A stretch of 64,000 nt of DNA from Planococcus glaciei (GTDB lineage: Bacteria > Bacillota > Bacilli > Bacillales_A > Planococcaceae): assembly GCF_900099655.1 (NCBI RefSeq), contig NZ_FNDC01000009.1, positions 62,001-126,000 of the forward strand. The letters are read 5' to 3'. Shown here one piece after another: positions 26,745 through 34,963 of the stretch (the stretch's first letter is position 1; each line of letters starts with the position of its first letter). The notes below the pieces were generated by a model. It ran no database searches. It was not told the origin of the DNA and was given only the letters and a program-made list of their open reading frames with translations. A program made the position numbers and the translations under genes.

Positions 26745-26869
26745 CTCCTTGCTCTATTGTATCAAGCAGTGCATAGATATTCCATAAATATCCAAATCTC
26801 GTTTTTGAAGCGTTATTTCGTAGAGAAAATGAGATTTGAAGGTCATAGTTTTTCAATCGGGGAGATTCC

Positions 26870-27230
26870 TTTTCGAAGTTTTTAACAGGTTTTATCTATG
26901 CTTTTTTTATTTCTATCGAAGTTTTCCGTTTTTCTATCGGAGTTTTTCACGTTTCTTTCGAAGTTATGAAGCTTCTTATCGATGTTCTTATAAAAATCTG
27001 CTTGCCGCTACCCAAAACCTTGAACGGAAAAGACCTTTGCAAACTGCAAAGGTCTCCTTTTTAAAAAACGATGCATTTCGCTTGCCGCGAAATGCCGTAA
27101 AATTCTTACCAGCGTCTTCTGCTGTTTCTATCGTTGTTTATTTGATTGCTATCAAAGTTTTTCACGTCCCTACCGGAGTTTTCGAATTTTCAATCAGTGT
27201 TTCCCCGCTTTCTATCGAAGTTCTTCCAAA
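26870..27230. repeat. Array C cassette 2: 21-nt repeats, two hairpins, 21-nt repeats
   Basis: Left arm: units TTTATC/TCTATCG/TCTTTCG at about 26870, 26891, 26912, 26933, 26954 and 26975 (21-nt steps). Hairpins AGACCTTTGCA/TGCAAAGGTCT (27031-27041, 27045-27055) and GCATTTCGC/GCGAAATGC (27073-27081, 27087-27095). Right arm: units at 27127, 27148, 27169, 27190 and 27211 (exact 21-nt steps). Same order and orientation as cassette 1; the first hairpin differs from cassette 1 by paired changes. With the RocB terminator it fills the 530-bp gap upstream of the NERD gene. Confidence 0.88.
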
Positions 27231-27242
27231 CGCCTTCCACAA

Positions 27243-27274
27243 AAAAGACCTCCGCTCTCCGCGAAGGCCTTCTT
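27243..27274 (-). terminator. Terminator of the rocB-like gene
   Basis: On the minus strand AGGCCTTCGC, loop, GCGGAGGTCT (all pairs, two by G-U), then TTTTTTGTGG. Confidence 0.8.
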
Positions 27275-28894
27275 TTATTCACTGATTGGGCTTTTCACCG
27301 CTATCGATAAGATCATTTCTTCCAGCAAAATGGGCATTTCTTCAAAGGTGTTTTTGATGTGCAGCCGTTCGGTGCGTTTATGGGCGTCTTTTCCGAATGG
27401 CCCGACATTGAATACGGGCGCTTTCAAATGCTTCATCGCCTGGAACGGAATGCTGTATTGGTCGCCGTAAACCGGCGTGTTTTTTTCGTATGTCATCCAG
27501 CCGCCGTTTTGGTCGGTGTAGTTCACATAGCTTAAATCAGAGATGCCGTTGAAGTAATGGATCTGCTGCAGTTTCAGGCCGAATTTCTCCTCCGCATTTG
27601 CCGACACTTGCTGCAGGCAGCGCTTGACGAGTTCGTCCTCCGATGAATTCACAGCCGGATAATATGGCGGTGCGTACAACAGAACCGTTGCCGGCGTCAG
27701 TTCCTGGCAATTGATCAACAGGATATCGACAATGCGCATTGATTTATCGCGGACGTCCCATTCCGGATGCATCATCGTGTCGTAAAGCGCCGCGTTGACG
27801 TAGTCGATGCCGAATTTATTGATGGCGTATTTCATCAGTTCCTCAAAGCGAAGAACCCGGATTTCTCCTAGCGGTTCGATTTTTTCTCGCTCACACATTG
27901 CCAAATAATCGCGCGTGCAATGTTCCATCGCTTCAATAGCCACTTTCTCGAATTGATCAAACACTTCTTCTGCGGTTTTCTCCATTAAAAAGACGTTGTA
28001 CATCGCGCTGGTCCGGTACGGCGTCTGCGCCGAATACTCGAGCTTCATATCGCGCTGCATCAGCGTCACCGGAAGCGGCGTGGTTTCTCCGTAGACGGTT
28101 TCCCGGAAAGAGGTGTTCCATTCCATGCGGTGCGTCAAATACGTCGAGATGTAGCTGGATGTAATGCCTGACAGCGGCTCGCCGACATGCGTTTCTTTGC
28201 CGTAAAAGAGCGCTGATGGCATGATTTTCCCAATCGAACCGGTGTAGATGTAATGGGCCATATCACCCGGATATTGGGCAAAGACGGGTTCGCCGTTTAG
28301 GAACAGAATATACTCAAGGCCGAATTCCCGCTCGAGATCCAGCAGTTTCGAAACGCCGTAGCGCATGCCGGCGGAATTCACTTCTTCGTCCGCTACCGTC
28401 ACCAACAGCAGATTGATCGGCCACTCTTCAGCTGCCGCTTTTTCAATCAATGCCATATGAAGCGCAAGGCCCGCCTTCATGTCCATCGTGCCACGGCCAA
28501 ACAGGTATTCACCCGACTGCAGATCCGCTTGCGCTTCCGGGTCCAATTCATCCTGCACTTTCTTGAACGCTTCCGCCAATTCCAGCGGGCTGCAGGCCAG
28601 TGGCTCCAAATCGCCGTATTCGGAAGTGTGCACGGTATCGTAATGGCTGATCAGCACAATCGTTTCCGCTGCTTCCGGATGCTTATAAAGCGCCGTCAGG
28701 TTTTCGCGCCCCCAGTTTACTTCACTGAGCGACAAGCGCTCAGGATGCTCCTGGAAATACGGCAGCATCTCCATCTTTTCTTTTAATTTATAAGCGAATT
28801 GGACTTCGCCATCTGTCAGCGTCATGCTTTTCCAACTCACCAGCTCAATCAATAATTCCTGCAACTTTTCGGGAGTCCCCCAGTATGCCGTCAT
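27275..28894 (-). CDS. rocB: M20 family peptidase, RocB-like
   Basis: 539 aa, the length of the RocB (arginine utilisation protein) branch of M20 peptidases. Metal-binding motifs: VLISHYDTVHTSEYGD, YLFGRGTMDMKAGLALHMA and VTVADEEVNSAGM. B. subtilis RocB belongs to the RocR-controlled arginine degradation operon, but its exact substrate is not known. Here no other roc genes are adjacent, so an arginine link is uncertain. Start ATG 28894 has GAGGAGGG. It follows the aminotransferase gene by 40 bp and may be cotranscribed with it. Confidence 0.85.
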   Translation of the reverse strand: MTAYWGTPEKLQELLIELVSWKSMTLTDGEVQFAYKLKEKMEMLPYFQEHPERLSLSEVNWGRENLTALYKHPEAAETIVLISHYDTVHTSEYGDLEPLACSPLELAEAFKKVQDELDPEAQADLQSGEYLFGRGTMDMKAGLALHMALIEKAAAEEWPINLLLVTVADEEVNSAGMRYGVSKLLDLEREFGLEYILFLNGEPVFAQYPGDMAHYIYTGSIGKIMPSALFYGKETHVGEPLSGITSSYISTYLTHRMEWNTSFRETVYGETTPLPVTLMQRDMKLEYSAQTPYRTSAMYNVFLMEKTAEEVFDQFEKVAIEAMEHCTRDYLAMCEREKIEPLGEIRVLRFEELMKYAINKFGIDYVNAALYDTMMHPEWDVRDKSMRIVDILLINCQELTPATVLLYAPPYYPAVNSSEDELVKRCLQQVSANAEEKFGLKLQQIHYFNGISDLSYVNYTDQNGGWMTYEKNTPVYGDQYSIPFQAMKHLKAPVFNVGPFGKDAHKRTERLHIKNTFEEMPILLEEMILSIAVKSPISE

Positions 28895-28934
28895 CTCTAT
28901 GCCCTCCTCTTGATGCTGTTCCGCTTGCTTTATG

Positions 28935-30104
28935 TTACTTGCTTTTGCTTTCCAGCATTTTCAGCCAGTCGCCCATTCGCTTCATTGCCTCTTCAAGCGT
29001 CTCCATGGAATAGGCGTAGGAAATCCGCAGGAAGCCTTCTCCGGTTTTCGTAAATGCCGAACCCGGGACAGCTGCGACTCCCCCTTCTTTCAATAAAGCC
29101 GTCGCAAATTCAAACGACGTCATGCCGTATTTGGCAATGGAAGGAAATATATAGAAGGCGCCTTTCGGTTTGACAACTTCCAAGCCCATTTCAACCAGCT
29201 TGCCGTAAACAAAATCGCAGCGCTCGCGGTACGCGCGGTTCATCACTTCCGGTGCATCGCGGTTGTTTTTTAGCGCTTCGATCGCTGCGTACTGGCTCGG
29301 CACCGAGGCACATACCGTATTGTACATATGTACTTTCAGCACTTGCTGCACATACTGTTCCGGCCCCAATAAAAAGCCCATGCGCCATCCCGTCATCGAA
29401 TGGGACTTGGACAAGCCGTGGACCAGAAACGTCCGGTCTTGGATCGACTCAAAGCAGGCGAAAGAGGTATGGGTGCCTGCAAATGTATTTTCGCTGTAGA
29501 TTTCATCGGTCACGACAAAAATCTCGTGTTTGCTGAGCTCTTCCACGAGCGGTTCCATTTGGGCTTTCGTTAACGTGACGCCTGTCGGGTTGGACGGGAA
29601 ATTAAACAGGATCGCTTTCGTTTTCTCGGTGACGAGCGCCCGGATGGCTTCCGCTGTCGGCACCAGCCCCGTTTCTGATGTATCGAGCAAGACCGGCTTG
29701 CCGCCGTTCAATTCCACAATCGGCTCATAGCCCGCAAAGCACGGTGCGGGAATGATCACTTCATCGCCTTCCAAAAGAATCGTCCGGAAAACCGCATCCA
29801 ATGCTTCACTGGCGCCGTTTGTCGCAATAATCTCGGTTTGCGGATTGTATGTAAGTCCATAAGTATCCTGGAAAAACGCCGCTATTTCCTGGCGCAGCTC
29901 CAAGAGCCCTGCATTATGGGTGTATCCGGTCAAATTGGCTGAAATGGCAGCTTTGCCGGCTTCTTTGACCGGTTCCGGCGTCGGAAAATCCGGCTGGCCG
30001 ATGGTTAAATTGATGGCATCCGGGTAATTCACCAACTGATTGAAAAACTGGCGGATCCCTGACACACGAAGCGCTTCTGCGCGCGGATTTAATGTAAGTG
30101 GCAT
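28935..30104 (-). CDS. patA: PLP-dependent aminotransferase, PatA-like
   Basis: 389 aa, fold-type I aminotransferase subgroup I-gamma. It starts PLTLNPRAEALRVSGIRQF and contains NLTIGQPDFPTP, the PLP contacts NFPSNPTGVT and VTDEIYSENTF, and the Schiff-base Lys in VHGLSKSHSMTGWRMG. It closely resembles B. subtilis PatA, used for lysine/diaminopimelate (N-acetyl-L,L-DAP) or aspartate transamination. The start at 30104 is set by ATGGAG 9 nt upstream; the longer open frame (to 30230) runs through repeat sequence and is unlikely to be translated. Confidence 0.88.
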   Translation of the reverse strand: MPLTLNPRAEALRVSGIRQFFNQLVNYPDAINLTIGQPDFPTPEPVKEAGKAAISANLTGYTHNAGLLELRQEIAAFFQDTYGLTYNPQTEIIATNGASEALDAVFRTILLEGDEVIIPAPCFAGYEPIVELNGGKPVLLDTSETGLVPTAEAIRALVTEKTKAILFNFPSNPTGVTLTKAQMEPLVEELSKHEIFVVTDEIYSENTFAGTHTSFACFESIQDRTFLVHGLSKSHSMTGWRMGFLLGPEQYVQQVLKVHMYNTVCASVPSQYAAIEALKNNRDAPEVMNRAYRERCDFVYGKLVEMGLEVVKPKGAFYIFPSIAKYGMTSFEFATALLKEGGVAAVPGSAFTKTGEGFLRISYAYSMETLEEAMKRMGDWLKMLESKSK

Positions 30105-30186
30105 GAACAAAAACTCCATTTCGTATTTTGGCTTTCCTCTATTATATTGCAAATTGCCGGAAAATAAAGAGAGACCGTTCCCATAT

Positions 30187-30220
30187 AGAAAAAAGCGGCT
30201 CATAAGCTGAGCCGCTGGGC
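30187..30220 (-). terminator. Displaced terminator copy (distal half) of the EamA gene
   Basis: On the minus strand AGCGGCTCA, loop GCTTA, TGAGCCGCT, then TTTTTTC. The same 20 bases (GGCTCATAAGCTGAGCCGCT) recur at 30757-30776, where the EamA gene ends but no T-run follows. So this distant copy keeps the functional end of the terminator. Confidence 0.75.
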
Positions 30221-30776
30221 TTGTAGACAAAAGAATTTTTACGCATGAGAGGGGAATGCACAGACAACAGGAAAACCCGGATCCTCCATTTCAGCCGGAC
30301 GCGTTCCGCGGGCTCGCACCGAACTAACTCGGAACTGACGTCCCGAGTGGATTTCGGCACTTCGTCGCTACGCTGCCCCGCTGGAGTCGCCGGCTTTCAC
30401 TCCGGACCCCTAACATGATGGCTATTAAGAGGCGTCGCTTTTCCTCATAAAGATGTTTGTTTAAACTTAAAATTGGATTCAATTCATATTCACTAATGAA
30501 TCAAAGAGAAGCTCCAACCGGTTCGGCCACGAAGACTCCTGTGGGACAGCGAAAGCTGAAGACCCCGCAGGCAAGACATTGGCCGAAGGCAGTGAGGCCA
30601 AGTCTTTGCGACGAAGCTAGCGAAGCGATGCAGGAGCAGCGGGTTTTCGAAGCGACGAGGAGGCTGAAGCTGAGCCCACGGAAAGCGAAGTGGCCGAACC
30701 GGTTGGGTTTATACATCTCTATTCATTAAAGTTACACTTCGTCTACAGTCTGATGTGGCTCATAAGCTGAGCCGCT
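30197..30776. mobile_element. ~540-bp non-coding element bounded by a 20-bp direct repeat
   Basis: Direct repeats GGCTCATAAGCTGAGCCGCT at 30197-30216 and 30757-30776 enclose the insert. Near-terminal inverted repeats TTGTAGAC (30221-30228) and GTCTACAG (30741-30748) lie just inside. The interior holds two GC-rich repeat units in opposite orientations: one at about 30285-30410 (CGTTCCGCGGGCTCGC ... CGCTGGAGTCGCCGG) and one at 30515-30708 closed by a perfect 17-bp inverted repeat. There is no transposase or credible gene. The interior units resemble dispersed intergenic repeats I recall from other Bacillales. The inserted-element reading is an inference from the split terminator. Confidence 0.6.
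30515..30708. repeat. Long palindromic repeat with 17-bp terminal inverted repeats
   Basis: CCAACCGGTTCGGCCAC at the left end and its perfect complement GTGGCCGAACCGGTTGG at the right end. Inside are ACTCCTGTGGGA, GAAGACCCCGCAGG and a 34-nt block at 30605-30638 that reappears, inverted and with one mismatch, in the repeat downstream of atpC (49455-49488). Confidence 0.8.
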
Positions 30777-31674
30777 TTCTCCGTTTTTTCAACAAGTCTT
30801 CTGCTGCACCGGATCCGAACAGGACGCCGACGATTATCAGCACCAAACCGAAAAGGTGATTGGTTGTGATTACTTCGCCCAAAATGACAGCCGCTCCTAC
30901 AAGTGAGAAAAAAGTATTCAGGTTCATGAAAATAGCGGCTTTGGTTGGCCCCGCCTGCCCGATGGAATAATTGTAAAGCAAATGTCCGACAGCCGTCCCG
31001 AGTACAGCCGAAAAGAAAAACGCTACCCAGAAAGTTGAAGGAACATCTGCGAAAGCGGCAATTTCCCCCGGTTCTTGGATCAGTGAAATGATGAACAAGA
31101 CGCCGGCGCCGATGATGAACATATACGCAGTCAATAGACGCGGGTCCATAGAGCCGGCAGCTTTCGAAATGACAATATAGCTAAGCACTTGGACCAAAAT
31201 GGACAGGAAGACAAAAACATCCCCGATGTTCATGCCCGCCGTCTCGCCGCCGCCAACCAGGACAGTCGCAGATACACCGGCAAGACCGATCACCACGCCA
31301 ATCCACTGCAGTTTAGACGGATAGCTGCGCAGAATCAACGAAACCAGCACAGCTGTCAGCATCGGGCCTGTCCCCAGAATCAATCCAGCATTCGTTCCTG
31401 AAGTAAGTGCAAGTCCGCTCGACAGGAAATAATGGTGGCCAACTACATTGAGCAGTGCCCCCAGCAAGATGAATTTCCATTCGTTTTTTCGCGGCAGCCG
31501 CAACAGTTTCATACCGGCGAGAATCACAAAAATCGTCGCTGCGGCTGTGAGAATGCGAAAAGCAGTTAAGGTGATCGGGTCCACAAATTCAACCAGGTAT
31601 TTTACAGAAGGTAAATTAAACCCCCATATCAGCATGACAAATATTAAAATGGCATAGATTTTCCATTGATTCAA
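30760..31674 (-). CDS. EamA/DMT-family transporter
   Basis: 304 aa with ten membrane segments in two EamA repeats (LIWGFNLPSVKYLVEFVDPITLTAFR at the start of repeat 1; GTAVGHLLYNYSIGQAGPTKAAIFMNLNTFFSL in repeat 2). It is a drug/metabolite exporter of unknown substrate. TTG start at 31674 with AGAAGG about 10 nt upstream. Its TGA stop lies inside the terminator stem-loop, and the T-tract of that terminator has been moved ~560 bp away by the inserted element, so read-through is expected. Confidence 0.85.
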   Translation of the reverse strand: MNQWKIYAILIFVMLIWGFNLPSVKYLVEFVDPITLTAFRILTAAATIFVILAGMKLLRLPRKNEWKFILLGALLNVVGHHYFLSSGLALTSGTNAGLILGTGPMLTAVLVSLILRSYPSKLQWIGVVIGLAGVSATVLVGGGETAGMNIGDVFVFLSILVQVLSYIVISKAAGSMDPRLLTAYMFIIGAGVLFIISLIQEPGEIAAFADVPSTFWVAFFFSAVLGTAVGHLLYNYSIGQAGPTKAAIFMNLNTFFSLVGAAVILGEVITTNHLFGLVLIIVGVLFGSGAAEDLLKKRRKRLSL

Positions 31675-31752
31675 TCCAGCTCAGCCTTCTTTCGAGTTCC
31701 GAATTATCCACTCATTTTACGCTGAATCAACGGCAAAGTAAACGGCTCTTCC

Positions 31753-33213
31753 TTATTTAATCGTTTTCACATTATAGTCATATGCTTTCCGGCCGATCAG
31801 CAGGCTAAACACGATAAAAGCGATGAAGGATAAAACAACCGGAAACGTGACGGTATGCACGCCGAACAATTCCCCGTTGGCATTGTTGTAAAAGTGCAGC
31901 GCCACGTAGCTTGTGATGCCGACAATCATTGAGGCGATGGCACCGTATTTATTGCCCCATTTCCAGTAAAGCCCAAGCACGACCGGCCAAATAAACGCCG
32001 CTTCCAAACCGCCAAAGGCGAACAGGTTCAGGAAAATCAACAGTTCCGGCGGATCAAGCGCCAGCAGGAACACAACGACGCCAAGGGCCCCCGTGATGCC
32101 GAACGAAATACGCTTGATGGCTTTTAAATCCGCATCCGGTTTGATGTAATTCAAATACACGTCTTTTACGATGGTAGAAGAAACAAGAATCAATAAGGAA
32201 TCGACAGTCGACATGATAGCGGCCATCGGAGCGGCAAGGACAATCCCTGCGGCCCAGGCCGGCAGGGTTTCCAGCGCAATTAGCGGAATGACTTTGTCGC
32301 CGATTTCAATTCCCGGCAAGATCGGCCGGGCAAAAATGCCGATCATGTGCATGTTCAGCATGATAAAGCCGGTCACAACCGTGCCGATGATCAATGCCCG
32401 GTGCATCGATTTGGAATTTTTATAAGACATGGCCCGGACCGTAATCTGCGGCAAGCCGACGACTCCAACACCAACCAGAATCCAGAAAGACGACACATAC
32501 GCCATGCTTAAATTGCCGTCCGTGCCAAAAGGCGTCACGAGATTCGGGTTTTCATTGATCAAGTCGTTCATGATGTTCGGAATGCCGCCGCCCGCAATGA
32601 TGACCGCAATCAATAGGATCAATGTGCCGATAAACATGACCGCTCCCTGAACCGCATCGGTCACCGCAACCGCCCGGAAACCGCCAATGGTCACGTAGAC
32701 AAGTACAGAAACGGCAAAAATGAACAAAGCCGTGTTATAAGACAAGCCGGTCAGCGATTCAACAAGGCGCGCCCCGCCAATCCACTGGGCTGCCATCGCT
32801 GAAAACAAAAAGATGATGATGCTGAGGGCAGACAGGATGACCACCCAATTGCTTTGGTAACGCGCTTTTAAAAAGTCGATCATCGTAATCGCATCATAGC
32901 GGCGCGCCATGATGGCGAATTTCTTTCCTAAAATCATCAAGACAAAATAGCCGGTAACCACTTGCGTCATGGCAAGCAGCACCCAGCCGAAGCCCATCGT
33001 ATAAGCGGTGCCTGGTCCCCCAAGAAAACTCGAGGCGCTGCCGTAAGTGGCGACCATCGTCATCGCCAGCACAAAGCCGCCGAGCTCGCGGCTGCCAAGG
33101 AAATAATCATTGATAAAGCTGGATCCGGCCGTCAATTTGGTGCTCGACCAGTACCCTATTGCAAATATGATAGCCAGAAATACAATCATGGGAATGATTA
33201 CTGCAATGTTCAT
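31753..33213 (-). CDS. panF: Sodium/pantothenate symporter PanF
   Basis: 486 aa, 13 membrane segments, SSS (SLC5) family. Signatures: ATYGSASSFLGGPGTAYTMGFGW near residue 60, QWIGGARLVESLTG and the family motif in GGFRAVAVTDAVQGAVMFIG. The upstream partner is a YhdT homologue, the panF-yhdT pairing known from enterobacteria, which supports pantothenate rather than proline as substrate. Its ATG overlaps the yhdT stop (ATGA). Confidence 0.9.
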   Translation of the reverse strand: MNIAVIIPMIVFLAIIFAIGYWSSTKLTAGSSFINDYFLGSRELGGFVLAMTMVATYGSASSFLGGPGTAYTMGFGWVLLAMTQVVTGYFVLMILGKKFAIMARRYDAITMIDFLKARYQSNWVVILSALSIIIFLFSAMAAQWIGGARLVESLTGLSYNTALFIFAVSVLVYVTIGGFRAVAVTDAVQGAVMFIGTLILLIAVIIAGGGIPNIMNDLINENPNLVTPFGTDGNLSMAYVSSFWILVGVGVVGLPQITVRAMSYKNSKSMHRALIIGTVVTGFIMLNMHMIGIFARPILPGIEIGDKVIPLIALETLPAWAAGIVLAAPMAAIMSTVDSLLILVSSTIVKDVYLNYIKPDADLKAIKRISFGITGALGVVVFLLALDPPELLIFLNLFAFGGLEAAFIWPVVLGLYWKWGNKYGAIASMIVGITSYVALHFYNNANGELFGVHTVTFPVVLSFIAFIVFSLLIGRKAYDYNVKTIK

Positions 33214-33479
33214 CGTTCGTCTTCCTCCTCATCAAATGGCACTTCTACAAAGAAAAACTTCACAATGACAATGACAAGCACCACAATCAACAGAAAGCCG
33301 ACGACGCAACTGTAGAAAAACCAATCCGGCAAACCGAAAATGTAGGTGTATTCTTCGACGGGGCGCGACCCCATTCCATATGCAAAGCCAAACCACCAAA
33401 TAAAATTAAAAATCGCTAAGCCCAATCCAATCCGTGCTTCGCGGTTGGCGATTTTAAACCGCCAATCTGTTTCCTTCAT
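33210..33479 (-). CDS. yhdT: YhdT family small membrane protein (DUF997)
   Basis: 89 aa with two membrane segments: IGLGLAIFNFIWWFGFAYGMG, then YIFGLPDWFFYSCVVGFLL extending into a hydrophobic stretch ending in an acidic tail. The motif WWFGFAYG...GLPDWFF is typical of YhdT. Translationally coupled to panF and probably an accessory subunit (inference). Start ATG 33479 was chosen because CGGAG lies 8 nt upstream; GTG at 33488 overlaps that site. Confidence 0.85.
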   Translation of the reverse strand: MKETDWRFKIANREARIGLGLAIFNFIWWFGFAYGMGSRPVEEYTYIFGLPDWFFYSCVVGFLLIVVLVIVIVKFFFVEVPFDEEEDER

Positions 33480-33618
33480 CTCAAACACTCCGTTTCGTTA
33501 TCAGTTTTCACGGCAATACTGCCTCTTATTTGCTGCTGCTATCTTTTCATCCTATTATCGTATCAATTGCACCGGTGCCTGTCACCCACACATTTTCATG
33601 ACTGGTTTTTAGGCAATA

Positions 33619-33653
33619 GAAAAACCCCGGAAGCTGCTGCTTTCGGGGTTTAT
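33619..33653 (-). terminator. Terminator of the HlyD-like gene
   Basis: AAACCCCG/CGGGGTTT stem (33621-33651) followed by TTTTTC on the minus strand. Confidence 0.82.
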
Positions 33654-33664
33654 TGTTTAAGCAT

Positions 33665-34963
33665 TTACTGCGCCAACAAGAACTCAACATATTTTCGCCA
33701 ATTGGTGCTTTTGGCAAATTCGTAGTCGGGCCGTTCACTTGGAAACGGCATAAAGACTTTCGGCGCTGTTTTAAAGTTCCTTAATGTGTCGTCCTTCAGC
33801 ACAAGTGCGCCTGCTGCAACGCCGTCAGCCAGGACTGCTTTGCCGTCCACATCAAAATTGATGGTGACCGGAACTGCAGCTCCAAGGCCCGCTTCATTCA
33901 GCACATAAGTTGAACCGCTCATGTCGTATCGGTCAAAAACCCACGGCTGCGGAATCGCTATGGCATCCGCTGCTTCGATAACGGTAATTTCTGCATTGGC
34001 AGTGCTGCCAAACGGCACGCCTTCCGTAATTGGCTCGTCCGTCAGAATCTGCATTTCGTAAAAAGCGATCGGATTGGCTTGTTCTTTCGGATCCAAGGCG
34101 CGGTATGCCTTCAGCCACCTGGAATCATCTGCTGGAACTTCAGATACACTCAAGACGGTTCCGGAAACCGCTTCGTTCAAGCCCGCTGCCTGAACGAGCA
34201 CCCGGTCCTGGGCCGTTACGTCTTGCCATTCATCTTCCAGCGCGTACGTAACAAATATTTTTTCGGCCGAATAAATTTCCACGCTTAACGGGTTGGAATC
34301 CCGATTGACTTTAGAGACAATGCCTTCAACCGGGCTGACAAGAGCCGGATTGGACAGGCTTTGGATCAATTGGGCATCAATAACCGCTAATTGTGATTCA
34401 ATTGACGCCAAACGCTGGTTAGCCTGCGCAATGCCGGTTGCATAAGAGCCGTCCTGCGGCACTTCGACACCGACTGACAAATCCACATTAAATTCTATCG
34501 TATCGCCGTCTTCATTTGTGATGGTAGAGCGGTCCGTAGCACTTTCGGATTCGGAGCCGCCTTGTGCGGAAAGCGCAGATTCCAATGCTCTTAATGAGTT
34601 TTGCACTTCGCTTTTTTCCGTTTCCAACGCCCGCTTCTCAGATTCCCAAAGCGAACGCTGCTCCTCTGACTCTGCTTCGTTCAGCAATGCCAGTTCTGAA
34701 CCTGCCTGAACCGTGTCGCCTTCATTCACCACCCATTGTTCGATGGCTTCTCTGTCCTGCACGTAAATTTGCGTCGTCTCCCGAGGCGCCGCAATGGCCT
34801 CTTTCGGCAATTTTTCTGCATATGTATTCGGGTAGGCCCGTTCGTATTCGCTGACGTAGACATTTTTTGAAATGATGCTTTTCTCCCCAAACATCAGCAA
34901 AGCATTAGCGGCAATAAAAGCAGTGATCGCGATGGAAAGTCCGATGAAAAAGAATCTATTCAA
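33665..34963 (-). CDS. HlyD/YknX-like membrane-fusion adaptor protein
   Basis: 432 aa. N-terminal membrane anchor (about 4-24), a biotinyl-lipoyl half-motif (VVNEGDTVQAGSELALLN), a coiled coil (about 95-135 and 175-200; EEQRSLWESEKRALETEKSEVQ), the second lipoyl half (NPALVSPVEGIVSKVNRDSNP) and a beta-barrel. This is the periplasmic-adaptor fold used by ABC and RND exporters. TTG start at 34963 has GGGGAG 6-7 nt upstream and overlaps the end of the Yip1-like gene. In B. subtilis the yknWXYZ operon pairs such a protein with a Yip1 protein and an ABC transporter. Here no ABC genes follow. Confidence 0.82.
   Translation of the reverse strand: MNRFFFIGLSIAITAFIAANALLMFGEKSIISKNVYVSEYERAYPNTYAEKLPKEAIAAPRETTQIYVQDREAIEQWVVNEGDTVQAGSELALLNEAESEEQRSLWESEKRALETEKSEVQNSLRALESALSAQGGSESESATDRSTITNEDGDTIEFNVDLSVGVEVPQDGSYATGIAQANQRLASIESQLAVIDAQLIQSLSNPALVSPVEGIVSKVNRDSNPLSVEIYSAEKIFVTYALEDEWQDVTAQDRVLVQAAGLNEAVSGTVLSVSEVPADDSRWLKAYRALDPKEQANPIAFYEMQILTDEPITEGVPFGSTANAEITVIEAADAIAIPQPWVFDRYDMSGSTYVLNEAGLGAAVPVTINFDVDGKAVLADGVAAGALVLKDDTLRNFKTAPKVFMPFPSERPDYEFAKSTNWRKYVEFLLAQ

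Noticed and set aside
30105-30230. Longer aminotransferase start at 30230
   Set aside because: The extra 42 codons run through the inserted repeat region and lack a ribosome-binding site; family proteins start at PLTLNPRA.
30457-30729. 90-codon plus-strand frame and 71-codon minus-strand frame
   Set aside because: Both lie within the GC-rich palindromic repeat, overlap on opposite strands and have no plausible start signals.
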